Of a DNA stretch of 64,000 bases, positions 36,370 through 45,224 are shown in pieces. The DNA lies in contig NZ_FUYP01000002.1 of assembly GCF_900168005.1 (NCBI RefSeq), positions 186,001-250,000 on the forward strand. The letters run 5' to 3'. The position numbers were made by a program, and so were the translations under genes. Position 1 is the stretch's first letter. Every line of letters starts with the position of its first letter. The notes below the pieces were generated by a model. That model searched no databases. It was given only the letters and a program-made list of their open reading frames with translations, and was not told the origin of the DNA. The stretch comes from Sphingopyxis flava. Its GTDB lineage: Bacteria > Pseudomonadota > Alphaproteobacteria > Sphingomonadales > Sphingomonadaceae.

Positions 36370-36398
36370 CTGTAATCTTCCCGTCAACTGATTGTCAC
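36370..36398 (+). promoter_or_regulatory. Pho-box-like triple repeat before gspC
   Basis: Three direct 7-base units with 4-base spacers, CTGTAAT-cttc-CCGTCAA-ctga-TTGTCAC, match the PhoB consensus CTGTCAT at 16 of 21 positions with exact 11-base spacing. A CTAG begins 10 bases after the last unit (36408), the same geometry as the lipoprotein site. The gspC start lies 60 bases downstream. The rest of the 258-base gap after the TonB receptor has no gene. Confidence 0.6.
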
Positions 36399-36458
36399 CG
36401 ATCGCCGCTAGGCGATTCGCGAGGCCGCAATTTTCAGTTTGGGGGACACGAACATCCT

Positions 36459-37334
36459 ATGGCGACGCTGATGCCCGGATCGGCCATTCGGCTATCGCGT
36501 GCGCTGCCCGCCTGGCTGCGGCCGCGTTCACAGTCGGCGCGCGATCTGACACCGCGGCTCATTCTCGGACTGATCGGGGCGCTGCTCATCTGGCAGTGCG
36601 TGCGCCTGCTCTGGGCGCTTCTCGTTCCGCTGTCGCCGCTCGGCGCGTGGCAGCCAGCGACGGCACTGATTGCCCCGCCCGCCGAGCGGCGCGCCTTGTT
36701 TTCCGCCTTCGATCCCTTCTTTCGTTCGGCGGCGCAAGGGCCGGCGAGTGCGACGGTCACCTCGCTCGGCCTTAGGCTCTATGGCATTAACCTCAACGAG
36801 GCGACTGGCGGCGGGTCGGCGATCATTGCGGGCGAGGACGGGGTGCAGGCGAGCTATGCCGTCGGCGACGAGATCGCCCCCGGGGTCAGACTCGCGGGCG
36901 TCGCATTCGACCATGTCACCCTCGATCGCGGCGGCGCACGCGAAAGCCTGTTCCTGGATCAGAGCGGCGACCCGGCGGCGGCCCAACCGTCACTTCCCGC
37001 GCCGACGAGCGGAATCGGGGTGCCGGCTGCCAGCAGAGGGCCCAGCGGAGATTTGACGGCCGAGGCGATCAAGGCGGGCGTCCGCTTGGCGCCGCGCACG
37101 GAAAATGGACGGGTGACGGGGATCATCGTCCAGCCGCAGGGCGATGGGTCGGCCTTCCGCGCCGCCGGGCTGCGTCCCGGCGACGTGATCCGTTCAATAG
37201 GTGGGCGCCCGATCGGCTCGGCGGGTGACGCTGCTGCACTTGCAAACCAGTTCGCACCCGGCGCGCGCCTCTCGCTCGAGGTCGAGCGCGGCGCCAACGT
37301 CGTTCCTGTCGCGATTTTCCTGTCGAACGAATAG
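36459..37334 (+). CDS. gspC: type II secretion inner-membrane protein GspC
   Basis: GspC spans the periplasm and connects the inner-membrane platform to the secretin GspD. The protein has 291 residues. A basic N-terminus precedes one membrane helix (~28-52, containing LIGALLIWQCVRLLWALL). The homology region follows with LGLRLYGINLNEATGGGSAI (from ~105) and a YAVGDEIAPGVRLAGV loop. A C-terminal PDZ domain (~210-288) has the GLRPGDVIRSIGGRPI motif. The longer upstream frame is rejected because ATG 36459 has GGGGGAC upstream and restores the usual N-terminal length. It is the first gene of the gsp operon. Confidence 0.92.
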   Translation: MATLMPGSAIRLSRALPAWLRPRSQSARDLTPRLILGLIGALLIWQCVRLLWALLVPLSPLGAWQPATALIAPPAERRALFSAFDPFFRSAAQGPASATVTSLGLRLYGINLNEATGGGSAIIAGEDGVQASYAVGDEIAPGVRLAGVAFDHVTLDRGGARESLFLDQSGDPAAAQPSLPAPTSGIGVPAASRGPSGDLTAEAIKAGVRLAPRTENGRVTGIIVQPQGDGSAFRAAGLRPGDVIRSIGGRPIGSAGDAAALANQFAPGARLSLEVERGANVVPVAIFLSNE

Positions 37335-37339
37335 GGTTT

Positions 37340-39487
37340 ATGCGTCTCAAACTGTCCTTGATGCTCGCCGCCGCACTGGCTTCCGCCACCCCGGCGCCGC
37401 TGCTTGCCCAATATACGCTGAATGTCCGCGATGCCGACATACGCGCCTTTATTCAGGATGCAGCGCGGGTTACGGGGCGCACCTTCGTGATCGACGGACG
37501 CGTCAACGGCAAGGTGTCGGTCGTCACCGACCGGCCGCTGTCGCGCAGCGAGTATTTCGAGATTTTCCTCGCGACCCTGCGTTCGAACGGCCTTGTCGCA
37601 GTGCCTGGGCCCAGCGGCAGCTATCGCATCCAGCCGATCGACGGCGCGGCGTCGCAGCCGGGCCGCATCGGAAGCGCGCGTGCCGCCCAAAACCAGTTTG
37701 TGACCGAGATTATCCGCCTGCGGCACATCGACGCAGTGGCCGCGGTCGAAACCCTGCGGCCGCTCGTGAGCCCTCAGGGATCGCTGACTGCGAACCGCAA
37801 CGCGAACAGTCTCGTCGTCGCCGACTTCGCCGACAATATCCGGCGCATCCGCGCGCTTGCGGCCAGCATCGACCGTGACAGTTCGACGAGCCAGATCGTC
37901 ACGCTCAAAAATGCCGGTGCGCGCGAGATTGCCGCTGCGCTCCAGGCGCTGGTTCCTGCCGCCGGCGAGGGGGCGCAGGCCCCGGTTGCGATCGTTCCGA
38001 TCGACAGTAGCAATGCGATCGCGCTGAGGGGCGACCAGGCGCTCGTTTCCCGCTTCGTCGCGATGGCGAATGATCTTGACCGCAAGGCGGCGGGCGGCAC
38101 CGAGCTGCGCGTCTACTGGCTCGAACATGCCAATGCCGAAACCCTGCTCCCAACCTTGCAGCAACTTGTGGGAGGCGGCAGCGATCCCGCACAGAAGGCG
38201 GGACTGTCCCCCGCCTCGTCATCCTCTTCCGACGCCGGCGGCGGCGCGGCGGCCGCGGCGGCGTCTGTCTCTACAGGCACTTCGGGGGGCAGCATCGCGA
38301 CGCGCGGCCCCGCGATCGTCACGCGCTACGAAGGCGCCAATGCGATCATCGTCGCTGCCAATGCCGATGTACAGCGCCAGCTCGGCGAGTTGATCCGGCA
38401 GCTCGACACCCGGCGTCCGCAGGTGCTGGTCGAGGCGATCGTGGTCGAGATTGGCGACGATGCGGCAAAGAAGCTCGGCGTCCAGTTCCTTCTCGGGGGC
38501 AAGAACATTCCCTTCGCCGCGACAAGCTATAGCAATGCCTCGCCCAACATATTGACGCTTGGCGGCGCCTATGCCGCGCATGAGCTCTCGCAGGAAACGA
38601 CGACGGTGAACGGCGACACCATCGTCACCCAGCAGAACAGCTCGCTCGGCAACAGCTTGCAGGAGGCCGCTGCAGCGTCGCTTCTCTCGGCGACCGGGGG
38701 TTTTGCGGGTTTTGCAGGGGATATCGGCAAGAACACCGTGTTTGGCGCGATCATCAATGCCGTGAAATCCGACACCACGTCGAACCTGCTCGCCACCCCT
38801 CACATCGTCACGCTCGACAACCAGCAGGCGAAGTTCCTCGTGGGTCAGGAGGTGCCGATCACCACCGGCGAGGCACTTTCCGACAATTTCGACAACGCCT
38901 TCCGCACCGTCCAGCGCGAGGAGGTCGGCATCAAGCTCGAGGTCACACCGCAGGTAAACGGCGCCGGCGAAGTCAAGATGTTCATCCGGCAGGAAGTGTC
39001 GAGCGTCGCCGGGCCAGTCTCGTCGCGCAACGCCGACCTCATTCTCAACAAGCGGTCGTTCGAGACCGTGCTGACCGTCGATGACGGCGAGATGTTTGCA
39101 ATCGGCGGGCTGCTCAATGATGATGAGCGCCGCACGATCGAGCGTATTCCGCTGCTCAGCGACATTCCGCTGATCGGCGAGCTGTTCAAATCGCGCAGCC
39201 GAAGCCGTGCCAAGACCAATCTGATGGTTTTCATCCGCCCGACGATTCTGCGCAATCGCGCGGACAATGCCGCGCTCACCGCGCGCCGCTACGGCTATAT
39301 CCGCGACTTTCAGCGCCAGCGCAATCCCGACCAGGAGCCCGCGATCGACGCCTTGGTGCGCGACTATCTTGGCACCGTGCCGCCCGCTCCAAGCGCGCCC
39401 AGTGCCGCCGACGTCACAATAGCGCCGGCGGCACCGATGCCGGTCGATATCCCGCCGTCGGCCGGTTCGGAGGGAGGGCAGCCGTGA
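37340..39487 (+). CDS. gspD: type II secretion outer-membrane secretin GspD
   Basis: The secretin multimer is the outer-membrane gate. The 715-residue protein has a signal peptide (~1-24), an N0 domain (YTLNVRDADIRAFIQDAA), N1-N3 repeats with VTEIIRLRHIDA, and a Ser/Gly/Ala-rich insertion (~293-320) inside the N3 region. The secretin domain (~470-640) has QQAKFLVGQEVPI, the DFN-like segment, and GGLLNDDERRTIERIPLLSD. The C-terminal tail carries TNLMVFIRPTIL. No GspS pilotin gene is in the window. It starts 5 bases after gspC. Confidence 0.95.
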   Translation: MRLKLSLMLAAALASATPAPLLAQYTLNVRDADIRAFIQDAARVTGRTFVIDGRVNGKVSVVTDRPLSRSEYFEIFLATLRSNGLVAVPGPSGSYRIQPIDGAASQPGRIGSARAAQNQFVTEIIRLRHIDAVAAVETLRPLVSPQGSLTANRNANSLVVADFADNIRRIRALAASIDRDSSTSQIVTLKNAGAREIAAALQALVPAAGEGAQAPVAIVPIDSSNAIALRGDQALVSRFVAMANDLDRKAAGGTELRVYWLEHANAETLLPTLQQLVGGGSDPAQKAGLSPASSSSSDAGGGAAAAAASVSTGTSGGSIATRGPAIVTRYEGANAIIVAANADVQRQLGELIRQLDTRRPQVLVEAIVVEIGDDAAKKLGVQFLLGGKNIPFAATSYSNASPNILTLGGAYAAHELSQETTTVNGDTIVTQQNSSLGNSLQEAAAASLLSATGGFAGFAGDIGKNTVFGAIINAVKSDTTSNLLATPHIVTLDNQQAKFLVGQEVPITTGEALSDNFDNAFRTVQREEVGIKLEVTPQVNGAGEVKMFIRQEVSSVAGPVSSRNADLILNKRSFETVLTVDDGEMFAIGGLLNDDERRTIERIPLLSDIPLIGELFKSRSRSRAKTNLMVFIRPTILRNRADNAALTARRYGYIRDFQRQRNPDQEPAIDALVRDYLGTVPPAPSAPSAADVTIAPAAPMPVDIPPSAGSEGGQP

Positions 39488-40977
39488 GCGACGGCGATCC
39501 GGTCGTTCCGCATCCCACAGCGCCGGTCGACATTCCCTACGGCTTTGCGCGCGCGCACGGCGTCGTGATCGCGCCCGATGGCGACGGGCGCTGGATTGCT
39601 ACGCTGCGCGAAGGCGGCGACGCCGCCGTGCTGATCGAGGTGAAGCGCTACCTTGCGCAGCCGCTGCGCGTCGCCAGCGCCAGTGCCGCCGATTTCGACC
39701 GGCTGCTCTCCGACCATTATGCCGTTGATGCGACGAGCGCGATGGCGGGGTCGCTCGACGGTGGCGATCTCGATCTCACCCTGCCGAGCGCCGAGGATCT
39801 GCTCGACAGCGCCGACGACGCCCCCGCGATCCGTCTGATCAATGCCATTATCGCCGAAGCCGTCCGGCAGGGCGTCAGCGACATCCATATCGAGCCCTAT
39901 GAAAGCGGACTCGTCGTACGGATGCGCACCGACGGTGTGTTGCGCGAGCATCTACGCATGCCGCCGCACGTTGCGCCGGTAATCGTCAGCCGCATCAAGG
40001 TGATGGCGCGGCTCGACATCGCTGAACGGCGCGTGCCGCAGGACGGGCGTATCGCGCTGACGCTCGCGGGCAAAGCGATCGACGTGCGCGTCTCCACGCT
40101 CCCCAGCCGCGCCGGCGAGCGGGTCGTGCTGCGCATTCTCGACAAGGACACGGCAGGGATCGACTTCGATGTGCTCGGCCTGTCGGGCGAGGCTGACCGC
40201 ATCCTTCGCGAGGCGCTCGCGGAGCCCAATGGCATCATCCTCGTCACGGGTCCGACGGGATCGGGCAAGACAACGACGCTCTACGCGGCGCTCAAGCAGC
40301 TGAACGATGGCCAGCGCAATATCCTGACCGTCGAGGACCCGGTCGAATATGCGGTCGACGGCGTCGGTCAGACGCAGGTCAACGCGAAGGTCGGGCTCGA
40401 TTTTGCGGCGGGGCTGCGGGCGATCCTGCGCCAGGATCCCGACGTCGTGATGGTTGGCGAAATTCGCGACCGCGAGACAGCCGACATCGCGGTGCAGGCA
40501 TCGCTCACTGGCCACCTCGTCCTCTCGACCGTCCACACCAACGATGCGGTGGGAGCGATCACGCGCCTCAAGGATCTGAAGGTCGAGCCGTTTCTTCTCG
40601 CCTCGACGCTTCGTGCTGTCATCGCGCAGCGGCTCGTGCGACGGCTGTGCGACCAATGCCACGAACCGGTGCAGGCCGACCAGGGCGTCGCCGCAATGCT
40701 CGGGCTTGATGCCGGTACGCTCATCTGGCGGCCCAGGGGCTGCGAGGCATGCGGCCATACGGGCTTCAAGGGGCGCATCGGTGTGTTCGAGGCGATCAAG
40801 GTCGATGAAACGGTCCGTCGCTACATCTATGCGGGCGGCGATGAGGCTCTGATCGCCAGACACGCCTTCTTGAAGGCACCGACGCTCGCCAGCGCGGCGC
40901 GCGCGATGGTCGCCAAGGGGCTGACTACGCCCGAGGAGGCAGTTCGCGTCGCACGGCGTGAGGATGTCGATGCCTGA
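39484..40977 (+). CDS. gspE: type II secretion ATPase GspE
   Basis: The cytoplasmic hexameric motor that drives pseudopilus assembly. The 497-residue protein has an N2-like domain with DIHIEPYESGLVVRMRTDG, Walker A GPTGSGKTT (~256), the Asp box VEDPVEY, Walker B VGEIRDRETADIA and the His box LSTVHTNDA. A four-cysteine zinc motif is present (CDQC at ~389 and CEAC at ~420), as in most GspE. The GTG start at 39484 overlaps the gspD stop by four bases. Confidence 0.96.
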   Translation: MSDGDPVVPHPTAPVDIPYGFARAHGVVIAPDGDGRWIATLREGGDAAVLIEVKRYLAQPLRVASASAADFDRLLSDHYAVDATSAMAGSLDGGDLDLTLPSAEDLLDSADDAPAIRLINAIIAEAVRQGVSDIHIEPYESGLVVRMRTDGVLREHLRMPPHVAPVIVSRIKVMARLDIAERRVPQDGRIALTLAGKAIDVRVSTLPSRAGERVVLRILDKDTAGIDFDVLGLSGEADRILREALAEPNGIILVTGPTGSGKTTTLYAALKQLNDGQRNILTVEDPVEYAVDGVGQTQVNAKVGLDFAAGLRAILRQDPDVVMVGEIRDRETADIAVQASLTGHLVLSTVHTNDAVGAITRLKDLKVEPFLLASTLRAVIAQRLVRRLCDQCHEPVQADQGVAAMLGLDAGTLIWRPRGCEACGHTGFKGRIGVFEAIKVDETVRRYIYAGGDEALIARHAFLKAPTLASAARAMVAKGLTTPEEAVRVARREDVDA

Positions 40978-42187
40978 CTATCGCTATGTTGCGATCGACC
41001 GCCAGGGCCGCGAGCGCAAGGGGCGGCTGAGGGCGGTGAACGACGATAGCGCGCGCGCCGACCTGATCCGGCGGCATTTCCACATTGTCGCACTCGAACC
41101 CGCGGGCGCGCGCGCGTCTGCGGGACGCCCGCTGCTCGTCTTTCGCCGCAACCGGCTGTCGGCCAGGGAACTTGCGCTTTTCACCCGGCAGCTTGCGACG
41201 CTTGCCGAGGTCGCGCCGCTCGAGGAAGCGCTGCGCACCCTCACGCGCCAGAGTGAGGCTGAAAGCGTGCGGCTCGTCATCGGCGATGTTCATGCCGCTC
41301 TTCTTGAAGGCCGCCGGCTCGCCGATGCGATGGCACGGCAGGCGCCGAGCTTTCCGCCGCTTTATCGTGCGATGGTCGCCGCGGGCGAAACCACGGGCAG
41401 CCTGACGGTCATCCTCGCGCGTCTCGCTGACCTGCTCGAACGCCAGGCGGTGGTGCGCGGAAAGCTCGTCGCGGCGCTCGCCTATCCGATCGTGCTCGCG
41501 GTGGTTGCGATCGGCGTGGTCGCAGCGCTGATGATCTTCGTCGTCCCGCGCGTCGTCGAGCAGTTTACCGATGTCGGGCAGCAGCTCCCCTTTCTGACCC
41601 GCGCTGTCATCGCCCTGTCAAATTTCGCGGCGAACTGGTGGTGGCTCCTTGCATTGCTTATCGCGCTCGCGGTCTTTTGCTGGGTGAGCGCAATGCGCCG
41701 CCCGGCGTTCAAGGCGCGCGTCGATGCCCGGCTTCTGCGCTTGCCGCTCATCGGGCGGCTGCTTCGCGACCTCTACGCCGCGCGCTTCGCGCGAACGCTC
41801 GCGACGATGGTGTCTAGCCGTCTGCCGCTGGTCGAAGGGCTGCGCTTGACCGTTCCGACGATCCGCAACGCGGCGCTTGCCGGAGCGACGGCTGCGCTCG
41901 TCGATCAGGTGCGCGCCGGGGGCAGCCTGTCGGCGGCGCTGCGCGACTCGGAGGTGTTTCCGCCGCTTCTTGTCTACATGACCGCGAGCGGGGAGAGCGC
42001 AGGTCGGCTCGAGCCGATGCTCGAGCGCGCGGCGGATTATCTCGAGCGTGAATTCGATCGTTTCACGGCCGCGTCGATGGCGTTACTCGAGCCTGTCATA
42101 ATTGTCGTGATGGGGTCGTGTGTCGCGCTGATCATCCTCGCGATTCTCTTGCCCATTCTCCAGTTGCAGAACCTTGCAGGACTATGA
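40970..42187 (+). CDS. gspF: type II secretion platform protein GspF
   Basis: An inner-membrane platform protein (405 residues) with two T2SSF cytoplasmic domains and three membrane helices, centred near residues 165-185, 215-240 and 370-400. The first domain has LALFTRQLATLAEVAPLEEAL and the second has FARTLATMVSSRLPLVEGL, the expected repeats. GTG 40958 and ATG 40964 are also in frame; ATG 40970 (MPDYRYVAIDRQG) has GAGG at good spacing and matches family N-termini. It overlaps the end of gspE. Confidence 0.95.
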   Translation: MPDYRYVAIDRQGRERKGRLRAVNDDSARADLIRRHFHIVALEPAGARASAGRPLLVFRRNRLSARELALFTRQLATLAEVAPLEEALRTLTRQSEAESVRLVIGDVHAALLEGRRLADAMARQAPSFPPLYRAMVAAGETTGSLTVILARLADLLERQAVVRGKLVAALAYPIVLAVVAIGVVAALMIFVVPRVVEQFTDVGQQLPFLTRAVIALSNFAANWWWLLALLIALAVFCWVSAMRRPAFKARVDARLLRLPLIGRLLRDLYAARFARTLATMVSSRLPLVEGLRLTVPTIRNAALAGATAALVDQVRAGGSLSAALRDSEVFPPLLVYMTASGESAGRLEPMLERAADYLEREFDRFTAASMALLEPVIIVVMGSCVALIILAILLPILQLQNLAGL

Positions 42188-42190
42188 AAA

Positions 42191-42679
42191 ATGTCGCTGA
42201 TGAAGCTCATCCTTAGCCTGATGCTCGACACTGCGCGCCCCAGACCGCGCCGCCGCCGCAGGGGCGAGAGCGGCTTCACCCTCACCGAGCTGATGGTCGT
42301 CATCTTCATCATCGGGCTGCTTGCGACGGTCGTGATGATCAACGTACTGCCGAGCCAGGACCGCGCGATGGTCACCAAGGCAAAGGCCGATATCGCGCAG
42401 CTTGAAGGTGCGCTGGAGCAGTATCGGCTCGATAATCTGGTTTACCCGTCCACAAGCGATGGGCTGAATGCGCTCGTCACACCGCCGCCGTCGCTCGCCC
42501 AGCCCGAACGCTATCGCCGCGGCGGCTATATCAAGAAGCTGCCCGCGGACCCCTGGGGCCGGCCCTATTTGTATCAGACGCCGGGCCCGAATGGCGCCGC
42601 CTTCGATATCTGGTCGATGGGTGCCGACGGTGCGCCGGGCGGGACAGATGAAAATGCCGACATCCACGGAGAGAGCTGA
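42191..42679 (+). CDS. gspG: major pseudopilin GspG
   Basis: The main subunit of the periplasmic pseudopilus (162 residues). It has an unusually long, very basic leader (~27 residues, RPRRRRRGESG) before the processing site G/FTLTELMVV, where the prepilin peptidase cuts and N-methylates Phe. The pseudopilin Glu5 is present. The C-terminal globular domain keeps the YPSTSDGLNALV and DPWGRPYLYQTPG signatures and an acidic Ca-binding tail (DENADI). Confidence 0.95.
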   Translation: MSLMKLILSLMLDTARPRPRRRRRGESGFTLTELMVVIFIIGLLATVVMINVLPSQDRAMVTKAKADIAQLEGALEQYRLDNLVYPSTSDGLNALVTPPPSLAQPERYRRGGYIKKLPADPWGRPYLYQTPGPNGAAFDIWSMGADGAPGGTDENADIHGES

Positions 42680-43130
42680 GCCTTTTTCGCGCGAAGGCGG
42701 CTTCACGCTCGTCGAACTGATGGTCGTGCTGGCCATTCTCGCGCTCGCCGCGACAGCCGTCGTCCTCACTATCCCTGGAGAGGAACGCAGCGTGCGGGGC
42801 GAGGCCGACAGGCTCGCCGCACGCCTTGCCGCCGCGCGCGATGTCGCTGTGATCGAGGGGCGCAGCGTCGCCGTCGACCTCGCGCCGTCGGGCTATGGTT
42901 TTGCACGGCGGGTGGATGGCACGTGGCAGCCGCTCCCCGGCCGTGCCTTCGAGCAGCGCAGCTGGCCCGACGCGCTTCGTTTCAACGCAGGCAGTGGCCA
43001 TGGCGTGACGCGGATCCTTTTCGATCGTGTCGGCACCAGTCCGACCCCGCAAACGCTCGTGCTGACCGGCGGCGACGCGCGCGAGGTCGTGCGCGTGTCA
43101 GCGACAGGGGAGGTAAGCCGTGGCCCGTGA
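42648..43130 (+). CDS. gspH: minor pseudopilin GspH
   Basis: A minor pseudopilin of about 160 residues. The leader ends in REGG/FTLVELMVVLAILALAA, with Glu5, followed by a GspH-type beta domain (VIEGRSVAVDLAPSGYGF, GVTRILFDRVG). It overlaps the end of gspG by about 30 bases; ATG 42654 is an alternative start. The initiation complex H-I-J-K forms the pseudopilus tip. Confidence 0.9.
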   Translation: MKMPTSTERAEPFSREGGFTLVELMVVLAILALAATAVVLTIPGEERSVRGEADRLAARLAAARDVAVIEGRSVAVDLAPSGYGFARRVDGTWQPLPGRAFEQRSWPDALRFNAGSGHGVTRILFDRVGTSPTPQTLVLTGGDAREVVRVSATGEVSRGP

Positions 43131-43494
43131 GGTTCCGGCCGGCGAGGGCGGCTTCACCCTCCTGGAAATGCTGGTCGCGCTCAGTATCATCAGCATCGCG
43201 GCGCTGACGCTGGTGCGGCTCGATGCCTATGCCGTGCGCACCGCGGGCGACCTTGACGAAAGCACCATGGCAGGCATCGTCGCCCACAATCGTGCGGTTG
43301 AGCTGTGGACCGACCCCGCCCCGCCGACGATCGGGGCGAGCACGAGCCGCGTCGCCAATGCCGGACGCGAATGGCGGGTCGACCAGCGCGTCGCGAAGAC
43401 CGCCGACGACAGTCTGCTGCGCATCGACCTGACCGTCCGGCCCCACCGCGGCCGCGGGCGGGCGGTGCTCACCATCATCCGGTCGGCGAGATGA
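43120..43494 (+). CDS. gspI: minor pseudopilin GspI
   Basis: A 124-residue tip pseudopilin. The leader ends in GEGG/FTLLEMLVALSIISIAAL with Glu5, and the short C-terminal domain has IVAHNRAVELW, the conserved GspI A-x-N-x-A-E-L/W region. The GTG start at 43120 has GGGGAGG just upstream and overlaps the gspH stop. Confidence 0.92.
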   Translation: MAREVPAGEGGFTLLEMLVALSIISIAALTLVRLDAYAVRTAGDLDESTMAGIVAHNRAVELWTDPAPPTIGASTSRVANAGREWRVDQRVAKTADDSLLRIDLTVRPHRGRGRAVLTIIRSAR

Positions 43495-44222
43495 GGGTCC
43501 TTTGCCTCCGCGGTTGTCCACTGGCCCTGCCATGGCTGAGGGCAGCTTCTCCCATGGGAGGGGCGCGAGGGAAGTCGGGCGCTTCGACCAGCCTGGTCCG
43601 AACGGGCTTTGGCGATTCCGCCCTCGGTTTCACGCTGGTCGAAATGCTCGTGGCGCTGTCGATCTTTGCGGCGATCGCGGCCATGGGGGTCGGGCTTTTG
43701 CGCAGCAGCGTCGACACGCAGGACGCAGTGCAGGCCCGCTTAAAGGCGATGGGCGGGGTGAACCGGCTGCGCGCGGTGATGGCAAGCGATCTCGCGCAGA
43801 CCCTGCCCCGGGCGACCCGCGGCCCGTCGGGCGAACCGGTCCCCGCTTTCATCGGTTCGGCAAGCGGCTTTGCCTTCGTGCACGGCGGCGCGGGCGCGCT
43901 CGATGCGGGGCCGCGCCCGGCGGTCGAGCGCGTCGCTTATGCGCTCGTGGGAGATGAATGGCGCCGCGCGGCGCAACCGATGCTCGACGGCGCTCCGCTT
44001 GGTGAAGGCGATCGGCTCGCGGGCGAGGTGAGGGCCGCCGCGGTTCGCTATCGCGACGAAGCCGGCAACTGGAGTGAAGCCTGGAATTCGGGGCCCACCG
44101 ATCGCCTTCCGCGCGCGGTGGAGGTACGGCTGACGCGCACCGGCCGCGCGCCGCTTGTCCTTCTGTTCCTCACCGCGCCGGTCCCGCCCGTGCCGCCCGG
44201 TCGTCAGGCTCCCCTGCCATGA
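43491..44222 (+). CDS. gspJ: minor pseudopilin GspJ with atypically long leader
   Basis: A tip pseudopilin with the cleavage site DSALG/FTLVEMLVALSIFAA and Glu5. If translation begins at ATG 43491, coupled to the gspI stop as ATGA, the leader is 46 residues; the usual length is 6-12. An inner ATG at 43554 would give 25. The extra leader coincides with a REP-like repeat (43581-43606). The globular part, with LRAVMASDLAQTLPR and VERVAYAL, is normal for GspJ. Total length is 243 residues from the first start. Confidence 0.9.
   Translation: MRVLCLRGCPLALPWLRAASPMGGARGKSGASTSLVRTGFGDSALGFTLVEMLVALSIFAAIAAMGVGLLRSSVDTQDAVQARLKAMGGVNRLRAVMASDLAQTLPRATRGPSGEPVPAFIGSASGFAFVHGGAGALDAGPRPAVERVAYALVGDEWRRAAQPMLDGAPLGEGDRLAGEVRAAAVRYRDEAGNWSEAWNSGPTDRLPRAVEVRLTRTGRAPLVLLFLTAPVPPVPPGRQAPLP
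43581..43606. repeat. REP-like sequence inside the gspJ leader
   Basis: GCTTCGACCAGCCTGGTCCG followed by AACGGG resembles the sphingomonad REP unit (TTCGACAAGCT...GAACGG) and the element near 13141. It contains its own short palindrome, AGCCTGG/CC. It lies in frame in the pre-cleavage part of gspJ, where it should not affect the mature protein. Confidence 0.45.
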
Positions 44223-45223
44223 CGCGCCGTGCAGATGAGCGCGGGGCAGCGTTGCTGAGCGTATTGCTGCTCGTCGCGGTGATGGCCGTGATCGCGGCGA
44301 CGGCGCTCGACCGGTTGACCCTCGCCGCGCGGATCGCGGGCAGTGCTGCGGCGGTTGACCAAGGCCGCGCCTATAGCCTTGCTGCCGAACAGATCGCGCT
44401 GCGCCGGGTCGCTGATCTGGTGACGCGTGACCCCGCCCAGCTCACCCTCGCGGGCGACTGGCTGGAACGCGATTTCGTTTTGCCGCTGCCGGCTGGAGAG
44501 GGAAGGGCGCGGCTCACCGACGCGAACAATTGCTTCAATCTCAATAGCCTCGTTGCCGAGACCTCGCCTGGCAAGTTCAGTCAGCGGGCCATGGCAGTTC
44601 GCCAGTTTGCCGAACTGATGGCGCTGCTCGGCGTCGACCGCGGCGAAGCCGAATCGATCGCGGCGGCGAGCGCGGACTGGCTCGACAGCGACAGCAACGA
44701 GGCGCCGCTGGGCGCGGAAGACGCCGTCTATCGCGCGCTCGAGATAAGTTATCTCCCCGCCAACCGCATGATGGCCGACGTCAGCGAGTGGCGCGCGGTG
44801 CGCGGCGTAACCTTCAAGCTTTTTGCCCGGATGAAGCCCTGGATCTGCGTTCTTCCCGCCGCCGATCCGGTGAAACTCAATGTCAACACGCTCACTCCAG
44901 GACGGGCGCCGCTGGTCGCGATGCTGATGCCGGGCGAGATCAGCCTCGCCGATGCTCGGGCAGCGCTGGCCGCGCGGCCCGCCGGCGGCTATGGCAGCAG
45001 CGTAGGATTCTGGCAGACCCGCGCGCTGGAACGGTTCGACCCGCCGGGCGGCGTGGACGAACAGGCGGGCGTGACGAGCCGATGGCTCGCGCTGACGGTG
45101 CAGGTGAGGATGGGGGACGGGGATTTGACGGCACGCTCGCTCATCGATGCCTGGGGCGGCGCGCCGGCCGCGGGGATGGCGCCGCCGGCGATTGTGCGCC
45201 GCGACTGGGGCGAGAGCGATTGA
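44219..45223 (+). CDS. gspK: large minor pseudopilin GspK
   Basis: The tip-capping pseudopilin (334 residues). A short leader ends in ERG/AALLSVLLLVAVMAV; as in other GspK proteins there is no Glu at mature position 5. The SAM-like alpha insertion is visible (ADWLDSDSNEAPLGAEDAVY, ending near 175), and it is followed by the conserved KLNVNTLTPG segment. It overlaps gspJ by four bases. Confidence 0.93.
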   Translation: MTRRADERGAALLSVLLLVAVMAVIAATALDRLTLAARIAGSAAAVDQGRAYSLAAEQIALRRVADLVTRDPAQLTLAGDWLERDFVLPLPAGEGRARLTDANNCFNLNSLVAETSPGKFSQRAMAVRQFAELMALLGVDRGEAESIAAASADWLDSDSNEAPLGAEDAVYRALEISYLPANRMMADVSEWRAVRGVTFKLFARMKPWICVLPAADPVKLNVNTLTPGRAPLVAMLMPGEISLADARAALAARPAGGYGSSVGFWQTRALERFDPPGGVDEQAGVTSRWLALTVQVRMGDGDLTARSLIDAWGGAPAAGMAPPAIVRRDWGESD

Positions 45224-45224
45224 A

